From contig CM036188.1 of NCBI GenBank assembly GCA_020631735.1, positions 12,442,214 to 12,506,213 on the forward strand: 64,000 bases of DNA. The letters run 5' to 3'. A program made the position numbers and the translations under genes. The number at the start of each line of letters is the position of its first letter. Position 1 is the stretch's first letter. Positions 20,346 to 31,748 of this stretch are shown piece after piece. This DNA is from Saccharum officinarum. Taxonomy: Eukaryota > Streptophyta > Magnoliopsida > Poales > Poaceae. The notes beneath the pieces are model-generated. The model searched no databases, was not told the origin of the DNA, and saw only the letters and a program-made list of their open reading frames with translations.

Positions 20346-21139
20346 ATCTTTCTCTATCTTCTTCTCATCCTCCCTCCTTGTCAGGAGAGACTCATGTCAC
20401 TGATGGTGTCCATGTCCAGTGACCTCGAGTTAGCACGCATAGACGTACCTTCCCTGGACGTTCTCGTAGCCAGCGAGCTCACCAAAGTCTTGCGACGAGA
20501 GAGAGGGAGAGGGAGGAACGAAGACGTCCGCCATGAGGCTCGATGATGGTAAATCAAGACAGGAAATGGAAAGTCGGAAAGAACGAAGGAGCAGTTGTTG
20601 AGCTGATTTTTTATTTTTACGGGCCCTAACTTACTACCTCTTCTCATATTGTGTACAAAATTCAAGAACTAATGTCAATTTCTATATGGCCCACCCTTAT
20701 TACCTGCTTAGGTAGTATAAAATCCCTGTGCTCTTATAATAGATCATCTAATTTACCTCAATACAAAAATTATTAGGTATCCCAAACGCATCCTTTGGCA
20801 AGGCAACTCAGTGGAGTGTCTACCACCTGCGTGAGCGCAACCTGAGCTAGATTTCATATCAGGTTTTTTCTTCTTTTTAGGACATCTCTCACATTGATAA
20901 ACCATGATGATAGCCAGGGTGACGTGCTTAGTCATGCATGAGCCTGTTGCTGACTTCATGTACTCCCACTCACCATGGCCACCTCCTTGGTCTTTGGGCT
21001 ATAAAAGCCATGCTACGAGTTCTTCCTTCATCCATGCCAGCTCCCCTGAGCTCAACCCACCTCCGCAAAGACTGAACTCCTTGCGACTCTGCATGCACAT
21101 CAAGAGGCCACCTTAACACTCTCCTTCATCGTGGCCATG
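20346..21139. other. Spacer with a lone TATA-like box
   Basis: There is no supported gene. GCTATAAAAGC at 20998-21008 is a good TATA box followed by a C-rich leader-like stretch (21009-21115), but the only downstream frames are short and unrecognised. It may be the promoter of a gene disrupted by the transposons that begin near 21140. Confidence 0.35.
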
Positions 21140-21825
21140 TGAGAGTCATATTTGGGTTTGGTAGTTAATGACAACATTTGTGGACTAGGTTTAGACTTAG
21201 TTTTAGTGAAAATTGCACACCTTCAAGAAAAAACACTAAGAGTTGTGCACACTAAGAGTTGTGCACACGGGGCTTGTAATCTTTCAATGTCACACCAAAT
21301 GTGTTTGCACGTGGTTGCCGGTGTTGTACGAGGGATGAGAGGCCCTTGACGGTTTAGCCGAAGCTCTCCATGTGAAGATGGTAGAGCGCAGTTCGGGAGA
21401 GAACACACGGAGACTTGATTGATCCTAGGGAAGGCCCATGGGCTATCCACGGTGTTATCCGGTTGGGAGCTTAACCCTTGTGAGGGGCTCCAACAAGGAC
21501 TAATGGAAAGCATGAACTTTTCTATACTTTGGTAAAAAAACATTGTCATGTCAAAGTTTGCATTTTTAAACCCTTTACATTCCACAAATTACATTCTTGT
21601 ATTTTTTGGTTGTGTATATTTACCTTCCTAGCCTAGCTTGCTAGGTTAGTTGATAGATTTGGAATCTAGGGTGAAAAACTCTTTGGTGTTAGAGACAGTG
21701 ACACTTAGGGGAAAAAAACTAGCGCACATCTAGATAAAAACTTGTGTGGGTTTTTATAAGTGGTTTTGGACCTTAGTTTTAACTGACATAATTCAATCTC
21801 CCTCTTGTGCATCACAGTCCCTTCA
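21140..21825 (+). repeat. Degraded Sirevirus-like solo or truncated LTR
   Basis: The start TGAGAGTCATATTTGGGTTT, followed by GGTAGTTAATGACAAC, resembles the COP LTR start (TGAAAGCCCAAGTTTGGTTT, then GGTAATTAATGACACC). The end near CAATCTCCCTCTTGTG...CTTCA resembles the pyrimidine-rich 3' part of such LTRs. No target duplication is seen and no PBS follows. The boundaries are estimates. Confidence 0.45.
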
Positions 21826-21956
21826 TGTAATCATATTTGCTTGCATTTTTCAAACTTTTATGTATTTATTTAAAATTTCAAGACAACGATGTCATCAACA
21901 TGCGAATCTAGTGATGAGAAAAGAACAATAAAATGCACATGGGTGAGTCGAGAGAG
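21826..21956 (+). other. Short segment before GYP-B, perhaps element interior
   Basis: It has an ATG at 21889 opening a Ser/Glu/Lys-rich stretch of about 23 codons before it meets the GYP-B LTR. It could be the start of a truncated element gene. Not assignable. Confidence 0.25.
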
Positions 21957-24827
21957 TGTCACAGAACCTCCTAATTATGATGGCCCACAAGTATCCGTCA
22001 TTGCCATAATGACCTCTGATGGCCGTACTTATGTTCACCATAACTTAAAAAGCCTGCTTTCCTCCGAACAGGATCCAATCACAGGAGTATTGCAATATTA
22101 CAACAGTTTATTCAAGATATTCAACAGAGTAACGTAGCGGAAGTCTTACAATAATATAGGTTTACAAACCAGTTTTCAAACTTCAAACCTTATGTAACAT
22201 TATTACAAACCAGTAGTAGAGAAGTATCGGTATTAACTTTAATACAACACACAAGTGAGATGCCTTGCCCAAAGGCCACACAGTCTACTCGTCGTCGCTT
22301 TCTTCAACCACGACGGTCATGCAACAAGGCTCGAAGCAGACTTGTTCATGAACCGCACCTGCAACAAAGGGTTAACAAACCCTGAGTACTTGAGGGTACT
22401 CAACAAGACTTACCCGACTAAGACAAAGACTCCAAGGGCATGCTAGCTTTAGGGAATCAAGGTACGGGTATTCCAGAATCAAATTTTCTTTTGCAGAAAA
22501 GCTTACTAAAGTAAGTCCTTACCTTCAATATTTTACTTTTACCATTGATGGTTCATTAACCAATTCTAGGTGATCCTAATCTAGATCAAAGTAATTATCA
22601 TCAAAACATTTCTCATTCTTTCTTTCAATTCCAGTTCTTAACTACGATGCAAGTCAGGTGATCAAGTCTCCATAATCAAGGAGCAACGACGATTCGAACC
22701 GATTATACCCAGCTGGGGATCCCTAACCTCACGACATATGTAGAACTGAATCTTGCATATATCAACCCTCATTTAGATCTCCCAAAACCAGAACGTGTCC
22801 ATCGCCACCCGAGAGTACAGTACTCCTCGAACCCGACCAAATTCTAGCCCCGAGGGTACACGCTACTATCGCCATCTCTCCACTCCCAGTGCGAGGTTAG
22901 ACGTTCTCGTAATGGAATCACCAACATTTTGGGCTTACCCAAGGCATGAAGCTAGTTGCAAAGTCTTGAACACAACAGGCTTACAACGAACGGACCTTAA
23001 CTGACAAGGCGGAAACACTACATTGAGACTCCTTTCCCAATGCATGTTAGCAGTGGCCAAACCACCCGCCCGATCTTTTAAGTTCATTCTCATATTTCAA
23101 TATTCATTTAATATGCCGTCATGGCTATATAAACATTGCATTTAAAAGCTTAACTTCTAAGCATAGCGAAGCATACTACGCATTTTCCGTAAAACAGGTA
23201 TCAAGGTTGATATCACAATAATCAAGGATGATAATGCAGCAATTGGGTTATCACTCAACTCCTAATTACTTAATGCAGTAAACCATATTATAAATAATAA
23301 AACATTTGTAAAATTTAAGGTAGGGTTTAAATGCACCGGGGGCTTGCCTTGCTCGGACACGACGACTGACTCAGACCCGAGAACTCCAACGTCAGGTCTG
23401 AAACCCACCGACGATCGCTCTTCTCCGGAAACTGGCTCGACGGCTTCGACTTCTTCGAAAGCGGAGACTACACGAACACATAACATGCTTTAACATGATG
23501 CTCGATGATAAACATGATGCTTGATGATAACATGCTACGAGTTATGACTGGAGTACAACTTCCCTTCACGGTACAGTCGCAAACAGAACACCTACTAACT
23601 AGTAGCGACGATTCCAGCGATACCAGCTTTTAACCTAAACAAGTTACTAACGAGCTCAAACATGGAATTAAGGTGCCAAAGATCATAAAATAGTAGTGAC
23701 CTAAGGACATCACTCAATCAAAAAGGCACACAACACTTAAAGTTCTCAAATTAACATTTATTTATTATTTAAATAATTAGGGCATAATTAGAAGTAAATC
23801 AAATTTTACCTAATCAAACTCAAACTTTTTCTATGGATTAAGAATGATTTATAACAGTGTCATAATAAATTTTATCATCTTTGGATTAATTAATTAATTA
23901 TTAAAATTCATGGAAGTTGCATTTAATCTTTATTAGAACTAATTAATTCTACTGCACAAAGTACTCAATTTTAGCATTTAACATTTTTTCTAGATAGTTT
24001 ATACATTGAGAAGTCTACACAAAAATTTTCATGAATTTTTGAAACTCTACACAATTTTTAATGAAATAAACAAATAGTAGCACTATTTATTTATTTGAAA
24101 AAGAAAAAAAACAAAAACGAAAACGGGCCGATCCTTCTCTCCTTCCGGCTCGGCCCACTGAGCGGCCCGCTTGCGCGCACCCGCACTTGCCCGAGCGGCC
24201 CAGCACCGCGGCCCAGCCCGCGCGCGCTCACTCTCCCGTTCTCTCTCACTGACAGGCCGACCCCGCCTGTCATCGCCTACCTCCCGTGTCTCGCTCACTC
24301 CCGCGTGCTCACTCACCTCCGCGCGGTGGCCGGCCGGTGACCGGGGTTTCGATCGACCAACTGACCCGACCAACACCAACTACACCTTCCCACGACTCCG
24401 TTTTACTAATTTGCCCCACGGTTCGAGCTCCGGTGACACTTCACCGACGACGGTGGCGGCTCGGCAACTACGGTGACCGACGACTCGACGACACAAAGGT
24501 ACAAAGCTTAAACTAACTAGCCAGGGAGCATCAGGGGCGTACCACGATCACAGAGGCGTGATCGGTTGAAGCGGAGAGGCACTGGAGGCGGCTGGCCATG
24601 GTAAGGCGAGGATGGCAGACAGTCACCGGAGTTGAGCACGGGAGGCGGTGGCTGCGGTGATCCAGGCGAAGTCAAGCTGGCTTGGGTGGTTCACGAGGTG
24701 CGTGAGGATGCGGCGATGCTGTTGGTGCGACTGGCGTGGCCGGAGATGGCCTGGTGGCGGCAGCGGCGAGCAGCGGAGCTGCGGTGGCGGCGATGGCGAA
24801 AAATGGTAAACGTCACTGTGAACTCAT

Positions 24828-24838
24828 GTATTTATAGA
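24828..24838 (-). promoter_or_regulatory. GYP-B left LTR TATA box
   Basis: The minus strand reads CTATAAATACA, followed by a GC-rich region. The same motif occurs at the equivalent place in the right LTR. Confidence 0.55.
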
Positions 24839-25059
24839 AGGCGGTCGCGACTACAGAGCCGGACTGCTCGCGTCGTCGCGCTGGCGTTCTCGACCGCGCG
24901 CGAAGGGTCTGGGCGGCCACGACGGCTCGCCGGCGCCCATACCGCGCGGTGGCCGGCCGCCATTGGCGCGGCACTGTAGCACCCCCAAATTTTGAATTTT
25001 CAAACTGTTTTCTCAAATTACTCTCAAATTCATGTAACAACTTGAAAAACTTCCAATCT

Positions 25060-25500
25060 ATGAAATCTTCAGAATTTCAAGCTCTACAAGTTTTGTATTG
25101 AACACTTTTTCAAATTCTCACTGGATTTTGAAATTTGAGTTTAAATTCAAAAGGGGACACATTTTTCAGATTTGGTAATTTAGAAATTACTTTTGATTTT
25201 ATATTGAAACTTCAAAATCTCCAAACATCAAAGTTGTATATCTTGATCAGACCTACAACTTTGCTGTTCAAAACTTTTTCAAATTCTGCCTCCATTTTGA
25301 AATCTTAGTTTGGGGACAAAAATGAGTTAAAACTGAAATTTGTTTATTTTCAAAATTACTCCACATTTTACACTAAAACTTTGAAAACTCAAAACACCAA
25401 AGTTGTAGCCCTTGAAAAGTTCTACAAACTTGGTTTTGAACTTTTTCCCAAATTTTGCTTAGATTTTGAATTATTTCAAAAGGGGTAAAACAGGGTTTTG
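25060..25500. repeat. Three diverged ~170-bp units in the GYP-B LTR
   Basis: The motif (A)ACTTTTTCAAATTCTG-like followed by GGATTTTGAAAT recurs near 25101, 25271 and 25439, each preceded by a CTACAA(A/G)TTTG-like block. The right LTR has the same three units (about 33880-34330). Confidence 0.65.
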
Positions 25501-26028
25501 AAATTTAGGGTTTTCGGAGGAATTTTAAATTGGAATTTGTTGCTACTTTGATTTGTGATTACTTAGCGATCAAAACCTCACCCAAGGGCATCATTTGGAC
25601 CAACATGACATGGTTGACCAAATGCCACTCTTGGTTGACCAATTAGCTTTTAAAATTCTTTTACATTTTTCCCCAATTTTGAATTCGAATTCGAATCGAA
25701 AAACTCGTGACAAGTTTTGGGACTCCAATTCAAACTCAAATTTGGAGTTTCATTTTAGAGGTTGTACTTGAGCTCATACCCTACACTTGACACTAGTGTG
25801 CAACACAGTCGCACACCTCAAATTACGCAGGGCATGGACTAAGCATTTGCGGTGGTATTAAAAATTAGGGTTTTCGGGTTCGGAGCACACCACTGAGAAA
25901 CACATTCAACCTAGATAAGTAAACTTGTTTTAGTTGATGCATAACAAAGTTAACCTAACAGGGATGCTTTGCAATGCATTATGATGACATGGCAGATTAA
26001 TTAGCACTATAACACCCGGGGTGTTACA

Positions 26029-26064
26029 GCCCTTCCCCCTTAAAGAAATCTCGTCCCGAGATTT
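26029..26064 (-). promoter_or_regulatory. GYP-B polypurine tract and pre-LTR hairpin
   Basis: On the minus strand the inverted repeat AAATCTCG/CGAGATTT (26057-26064 and 26046-26053, three-base loop) is followed by TTTAAGGGGGAAGGGC and then the LTR. The purine run is the expected plus-strand primer. Confidence 0.75.
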
Positions 26065-26201
26065 AAAGCCTTGAGTTAAGTAATAGAAAAGGAAACGTGT
26101 CAAGCAAACACGTCCAAGACTTGTCTACAAAACAGGTAGGGGTTTTCTGCATTACAAAGATTTTAAAAGGATAGGTTACAGTTTAAAGAGGAAATTGCAA
26201 C

Positions 26202-27863
26202 CTAGATAGAAGCAAAGAACTCCGGGAAATTCTCTAACAGATAATCCTCCGTTTCCCAGGTGGCTTCCTCTTCTGAATGTTGATTCCACTGTATTCTGTA
26301 CCATTTAGTTGTTCTACTTCGGGTAACACGATCTTTTTGATCCAAAACTCTGACAGGATGTTCAGAATATGTCAAATCCGGTTCAAGTTCAACTCCCTCA
26401 ACATCAACCACTTGATCATGTACTTGTAGACACTTCTTCATTTGTGATACATGAAATACATTGTGCACGGCTGACAGTTGTTCAGGCAGCTTTAACTTAT
26501 ATGCCACCTTTCCACATTGTTGAATGATTTGAAAAGGACCAATATAACGTGGTGCGAGTTTGCCTTTGACTCCAAATCTGCTAACTCCTTTCATGGGTGA
26601 TACTTTTAGATAAACATAATCCCCTACTTGGAATACCAAAGGTCTACGCCTTTTATCAGCATAACTCTTTTGCCTGGACTGAGCCACTTTCAAATTATTC
26701 TGGATCTGCCTAACTTTTTCTTCTGTTTGTTTCACAAGATCAACACCGAAAAACCATCTTTCTCCCGGTTCTGACCAATTCAATGGAGTTCTGCACCTAC
26801 GGCCATACAATGCCTCAAACGGTGCCATTTTGATACTCTCTTGATAACTATTATTATAGGAGAATTCTGCTAAAGGTAACCACTCGTCCCAAGTGTCTGA
26901 ATAATTAAGTGCACATGACCTTAACATGTCTTCTAGAATTTGATTGACCCTTTCAGTCTGACCACTTGTTTGTGGATGATAAGCGGTACTATGCAAAAGT
27001 TTTGTACCCAGGGACTCATGTAGGTGTCTCCAAAATTTGTTAACAAACTGAGTACCTCTATCTGATACAATGGTCTTTGGTACCCCATGAAGACTCAGGA
27101 TTCGTGCAATATAAATTATTGCATAAGTTATAGCAGAATAGTCCACCTTAACTGGAATAAAATGAGATGACTTTGTCAGTCGGTCCACAATGATCCAAAT
27201 TGAATCAAAGCCTCTTGAGGTCTTGGGTAACCCAGTAATGAAATCCATACTGATATCTTCCCATTTCCAGGATGGAATGGGCAAGGGTTGTAACATTCCT
27301 GCCGACTTCAGGTGTACTGCCTTCACCTTACAACAAGTGTCACATCTGGCCACATATTTGGCAATCTCAATTTTCATTTTGGTCCACCAGAATTTCTGTT
27401 TCAAATCTTGATACATCTTATTACTTCCTGGATGAATAGAAAACCTTGTGCTATGTGCTTCATCAAGAATGAGCTGACATAACTCTAGAACCTTTGGGAC
27501 CACTAACCGGTTCTTAAACCACAACACATCTACATCATCAATACTGAAATCTATCTGTTGACCCGTTCTAACTTTTTCTTTGATGTGAGCTACTCCGGAA
27601 TTCTTTCTCTGAGCAGACACAATCTGATCTTTGATTGTTGATTCTACTATGACATTAGTCAACTGACCTTGTTGAACTATTTCAATATTCAGCTTTTCTA
27701 ATTCATAACATAAACTGTAATCCATTGGCTTCACAGTAATGCAATTGCAATGATTCTTTCTACTGAGTGCATCAGCAACCACATTCGCTTTTCCAGGGTG
27801 ATAGTGCACTTCTAAATCATAGTCCTTTATTAACTCAAGCCACCTTCTTTGCCTCATATTCAA
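26202..27863 (-). CDS. GYP-B integrase with chromodomain (C-terminal pol)
   Basis: A 553-codon open segment, in the same frame as RT but cut from it by two adjacent stops (27864-27869). It starts with the end of RNase H ([15 protein letters not shown]). The HHCC zinc region lies near residues 130-190 (SIHPGSNKMYQDLKQKFWW, CDTCCKVK). The core has all three catalytic acids: SMDFITGLP, VSDRGTQF and GQTERVNQILEDM. The C-terminal part carries the APRYIGPFQI motif and a chromodomain-like end (RVTRSRTTKWYRIQWNQHS, ATWETEDYL). Unlike GYP-A, the catalytic Glu is kept, so this part looks undamaged. It inserts element cDNA, probably with a chromatin preference. Confidence 0.88.
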   Translation of the reverse strand: MNMRQRRWLELIKDYDLEVHYHPGKANVVADALSRKNHCNCITVKPMDYSLCYELEKLNIEIVQQGQLTNVIVESTIKDQIVSAQRKNSGVAHIKEKVRTGQQIDFSIDDVDVLWFKNRLVVPKVLELCQLILDEAHSTRFSIHPGSNKMYQDLKQKFWWTKMKIEIAKYVARCDTCCKVKAVHLKSAGMLQPLPIPSWKWEDISMDFITGLPKTSRGFDSIWIIVDRLTKSSHFIPVKVDYSAITYAIIYIARILSLHGVPKTIVSDRGTQFVNKFWRHLHESLGTKLLHSTAYHPQTSGQTERVNQILEDMLRSCALNYSDTWDEWLPLAEFSYNNSYQESIKMAPFEALYGRRCRTPLNWSEPGERWFFGVDLVKQTEEKVRQIQNNLKVAQSRQKSYADKRRRPLVFQVGDYVYLKVSPMKGVSRFGVKGKLAPRYIGPFQIIQQCGKVAYKLKLPEQLSAVHNVFHVSQMKKCLQVHDQVVDVEGVELEPDLTYSEHPVRVLDQKDRVTRSRTTKWYRIQWNQHSEEEATWETEDYLLENFPEFFASI

Positions 27864-27866
27864 CTA

Positions 27867-29276
27867 TTACTGAGTAAAGATATACTTTAAGCTCTTGTGA
27901 TCTATATACATGTGGCAAGTATTACCTAACAAGTAATGACGCCAAATTTTCAATGCATGAACCACAACTGCTAGTTCAAGATCATGTGTCGGATAATGTT
28001 CTTCATGACGCTTCAACTGTCTCGAGGCATAAGCAATGACTCTGCCTTCTTGCATCAATACACAACCAAGGCCAATACCCGAGGCATCACAGTAAACATC
28101 AAATGGCTTTTCTATATCTGGTTGTGCCAAAACTGGAGCAGTTGTCAATGACTTCTTTAAAATTCTAAAAGCTTTCTCACATTCTGGAGACCATATGAAC
28201 TTAGTTTGATTCTTCAACAACTCTGTGATTGGCTTGGCTACCTTTGAAAAGTCAGGTATGAATCGATGGTAATAACCCGCCATTCCCAGAAAACTTCGGA
28301 CTTCATGAACTGAGATTGGTGGTTTCCAATTCAGAATATCTTCCACCTTGCCAGGATCTACTGCTACTCCTTCGGCTGACAACACATGTCCTAGGAATTG
28401 CACTTCTCTTAACCAAAACTCACATTTACTGAACTTGGCATACAGTTGGTGATCTCTCAGACGAGTCAGAACAACTTTGAGATGCTCAACATGTTCTTCT
28501 TCACTTTTGGAGTATACCAGAATATCATTAATAAACACAACCACAAATTTGTCAAGCTCCGGCATGAAAACTGAGTTCATCAGATACATGAAATGTGTCG
28601 GTGCATTGGTGAGACCAAAAGACATAACTAGGTACTCATACAGTCCATATCTGGTAGTGAATGCAGTCTTTGGTATATCTTCAAGTCGAATCTTGATTTG
28701 ATGGTACCCTGACCGAAGATCGATCTTTGAAAATACATTTGCCCCCGCAAGCTGATCAAAGAGTAGATCAATGCGAGGCAACAGATATTTATTCTTAATG
28801 GTTACTTCATTCAGCGGTCGATAGTCAACACACATCCTTAAAGTCTGATCTTTCTTCTTGACAAAAAGAGCTGGACATCCCCAAGGTGAGGAACTGGGTC
28901 TAATAAAACCTTTGTCACGTAACTCTTGCAATTGATCCTTAAGTTCTGCCAATTCATTGGGTGGCATTCTGTAAGCTCTCCGGGATATTGGGGCAGTACC
29001 CGGTTTTAACTCAATCACAAATTCTACATCTCTGTCTGGTGGCAGACCTGGTAGATCATCTGGAAACACATCTAGAAATTCACAGACTACCGGTATATCA
29101 CAAATCTCCTGTACTGAAGTTGCACATATCCTTTCAACTGTTCTCTTTGGGATAGGAAGTTGGATAAGAAGATGAGATTTATTATCTGGCAGGTTCAACC
29201 TTATAGTTCTATGCAGTGCATCTATAAGGGCTCCTCTTTGGTACATCCAATTCATACCCAGGATTACATCTATATC
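27867..29276 (-). pseudogene. GYP-B reverse transcriptase and RNase H
   Basis: About 470 codons between the TAG at 29277-29279 and the tandem stops TAA-TAG (27864-27869). It begins with the end of the protease ([13 protein letters not shown]), then [13 protein letters not shown], the RT fingers/palm ([32 protein letters not shown]) and the FGLTN motif. The catalytic box reads [13 protein letters not shown], where active relatives have FIDD, so one of the two metal-binding Asp is Asn. RNase H follows ([36 protein letters not shown]). An intact frame with an inactivated active site suggests recent loss of function. Confidence 0.85.
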
Positions 29277-30653
29277 CTATTTCTGTAATATTATCATTGA
29301 GGTAGGAAATATATGCCCACCTAACTCTATAGGTACGTCACGTACCATCTCCTTAGTACACAGTCGTCCTCCCGGCGACTGGATAAAGAAATCTTCTTGT
29401 GTTCCCATAATTGGAATGTCATGCTTAACAACAAAGGTGCGATTTATGAATGTATGTGATGCACCTGAATCAAATAACAGTACTGCTGGATGATTAGCAA
29501 CAGGGAACATACCCATCATAGCAGGTTCTCCCTCTGGGATTACACCTGCTCGAGTGTAGAACACACGTCCGGTCTTCTTCTTCTCACCCTTACCCTTCTG
29601 AACATTCAGGTTATTATTCTTGCTCTGAGGTTGTTGCTGTTGTGGTACGGGAGCTCTGGGATAACTGGGATTGTACTGCCTTGGATACTGGCAGTCCTTG
29701 GAAAAGTGGCCTGGCTTTCCACAGTTGTAACAGGGAAAGTTATGGGTTACTGGAGTCTGGTTTCGAATACCAGGGGCATTCGGCTGCTGTGGATACTGCG
29801 GAATTGCGGCAGGACGGAAAAACGTCTGCGACTGAGCTTGGTATTGCGGTGGACGATAAGTTGGGCGGAAATGGTTCTGAGGGTGATAAACAAACCTCTG
29901 GCGCTTTTTAATGCCACCAGACGGGCTAGAAAACACTGGCTTCTTTTTCTTCGACTCTTTATACAGTCGGGACTTCTCTTCTGACGCAATAGCCACATTG
30001 ACTATCTCATGGTAAGTGGCATTATAGCAGGTGACCAATGCTTCCTGGATTCTGGTACTCAAACCTCTCATGAAACAACTCTTCTTCTTTGTATCGGTGT
30101 TCACATATTTCGCTGCATACTGGGACAGATGATTGAATTTGCCCACATACTGTAGAACTGTCTGGTTCCCTTGCTTCAATGAGAGAAACTCTTCTAACTT
30201 CATGGCCATGACACCATCTGGGATATAATGTGCTCTGAAGGCTTCACGAAACTCCTGCCAAGTGATACGGTGGCCAGCAGGCCGTGCGGCGACCAGATTC
30301 GCCCACCACGCCCCTGCGGCACCTCTAAGCTGCTGTGCTGCAAACACGGGCTTCTGATGCTCCGTGCACTGTAAAAGTTCAAACTTCTGCTCCATGGTAC
30401 GGAGCCAGTCATCCGCCTCTAGCGGCTCATCTGCCTTTGAGAACACTGGTGGACGGGTATCGGTGAAATCCACATAAGTGGTTTCCCCTCCATTGTTACG
30501 GCCTCGACGGCCCTGATTTCCATTCTGATTCTGATTCTGAGCCAACAAGGTAGTGGCATTAACCAGTGCGGCAATAGCTTCTGCCAAGGTGGGTGGAAAC
30601 GGTGGGGGATTCGGAGGATTGTCCCTTTCTTGGGAAGTTCCAGTACCGTCCAT
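29277..30653 (-). CDS. GYP-B gag and N-terminal protease
   Basis: A 458-codon frame. After a Pro/Asn/Gln-rich N-terminus comes the Ty3/Gypsy capsid domain (about residues 75-235; WANLVAARPAGHRITWQEF, then AFRAHYIPDGV). A basic and Pro/Gln-rich stretch follows, then a zinc knuckle CYNCGKPGHFSKDC near residue 315 and the retropepsin active site LLFDSGASHTFI near residue 395. It ends at TAG 29277-29279, and the same frame continues directly with the protease C-terminus, so this stop is a point mutation (Gln to stop likely). The gag forms the particle and packages the RNA. The ATG at 30651-30653 is the start, since the frame upstream lacks homology. Confidence 0.88.
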   Translation of the reverse strand: MDGTGTSQERDNPPNPPPFPPTLAEAIAALVNATTLLAQNQNQNGNQGRRGRNNGGETTYVDFTDTRPPVFSKADEPLEADDWLRTMEQKFELLQCTEHQKPVFAAQQLRGAAGAWWANLVAARPAGHRITWQEFREAFRAHYIPDGVMAMKLEEFLSLKQGNQTVLQYVGKFNHLSQYAAKYVNTDTKKKSCFMRGLSTRIQEALVTCYNATYHEIVNVAIASEEKSRLYKESKKKKPVFSSPSGGIKKRQRFVYHPQNHFRPTYRPPQYQAQSQTFFRPAAIPQYPQQPNAPGIRNQTPVTHNFPCYNCGKPGHFSKDCQYPRQYNPSYPRAPVPQQQQPQSKNNNLNVQKGKGEKKKTGRVFYTRAGVIPEGEPAMMGMFPVANHPAVLLFDSGASHTFINRTFVVKHDIPIMGTQEDFFIQSPGGRLCTKEMVRDVPIELGGHIFPTSMIILQK

Positions 30654-30845
30654 CTGTTGTACACAAACTATATTTATTTACATCGCTTTATTGAATTAAA
30701 AAGCAGTTAGTACAGTACTTGTATACACACACAACTTATCTTACATTATTTCATTACAAACTTGCTCTCAAGCAAGAAACTACCCACTAAGGTTCTTAGA
30801 AAGCAGGAAAGACTACTATATTACACAACCATCCATGTCGACACT

Positions 30846-31364
30846 TCACTCCTCATCATCATCGCTGATCACGATCACTCCATCCTCATTCTCTGGAGCA
30901 CTTGCACCAGTGACATGACTCGCATCATCCCCACTTTCCATCATGGGTTCATCTTCTTCTGGATCTTCTTCCTCATTGTCCTCTCCATCAGGAACAATCA
31001 CGGCACCGACATCATCTTCTACTGCCTGGGGCTGATGATTGGGATTCATCAGATCATTTAGCCTATGGACTTCCTCATGCAGAACTGTGTTGTACTACTC
31101 TAGGTGTGTCACATAAAGCTCCAACTCACGAACACGAGCCCTGGCTTCTGTCTCCTTTTCCAAAGACTCCTTCTGGAACTGTTTCCAAAAACGCATGTTG
31201 CGCTTCAGTCGCTCCACTTCTGATGTAAGCCTTGCAACCTCTGATTCCGAATCCGGGTTCGGATTACGGCTACTGCTTGCTCCATCACCTCTGGCGGCCA
31301 ACTGATGATGCGGCACTCCTTGCGGACCCGTTTTCTTGCGAGGAGTCGTCTTCACACGTGCCAT
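30846..31364 (-). pseudogene. GYP-B accessory ORF upstream of gag (coiled coil plus acidic tail)
   Basis: A minus-strand frame of about 172 codons from an ATG at 31364, with one in-frame TAG (31092-31094). The first part is basic (MARVKTTPRKKTG), then comes a heptad-rich coiled-coil region (about residues 45-90; EVARLTSEVERLKRNMRF). After the stop a very acidic tail ends VISDDDEE. It lies in the leader 190 nt before gag. Some plant chromoviruses have an extra ORF in this place; its role is not known to me. The name and function are left open, and the coiled-coil call is from heptad spacing by eye. Confidence 0.6.
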
Positions 31365-31748
31365 CCTATAGCAAGATATAATTAGGACGATAAGAATAGA
31401 TAGGGGGATCTGAAGGTTAGCATGAATAGGATTTGAACCTTACTTAACCCAAACCACTTTAAAAGGGAAGGTAGCTTAAGCAGGTTAATTAAACATGATG
31501 CATGCATCGCACTTACGATCTAACAGAAAGATTTAAGTAACACATGCAATCTTTATAACATAGGGCACTATACATGATACTTCACTACGAAGCTTTCAAA
31601 TATGAGCTAAGGAAACTATAGAATAGATTAAGATAAGCAAAAGCAATTTGGACCAAAATATCAGTATTAAGTTTGTTTGACCCAAATCATTTTGAAGTTT
31701 TGCAAGGTAATACTACAATAACCCGAGTGATTATGCTCTAGTCCCTAT
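31365..31748 (-). other. GYP-B leader between right LTR and accessory ORF
   Basis: 384 nt without a gene. Two bases inside the LTR the minus strand reads AGGGACTAGAGC, matching 8 of 12 positions of the usual TGGTATCAGAGC, so it could be a decayed or variant PBS. Confidence 0.45.

Larger units (their letters stand above)
21957..26028 (-). repeat. GYP-B left (3') LTR, 4.07 kb
   Basis: On the minus strand it begins TGTAACACCCCGGGTG at 26028 and ends GGTTCTGTGACA at 21957. It is the longer of the two copies: it holds about 966 bp (roughly 22946-23911) missing from the right LTR. A GC-rich stretch at 24115-24960 and three diverged AT-rich units (25060-25500) lie inside. The short frames in it on both strands are repeated in the other LTR and have no recognised domain. 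Confidence 0.88.

Noticed and set aside
24083..25040. GC-rich frames in the GYP-B LTR, repeated at 32876-33870
   Set aside because: Present in both LTRs and open in several phases at once; no domain. Best read as transcript leader of the LTR.
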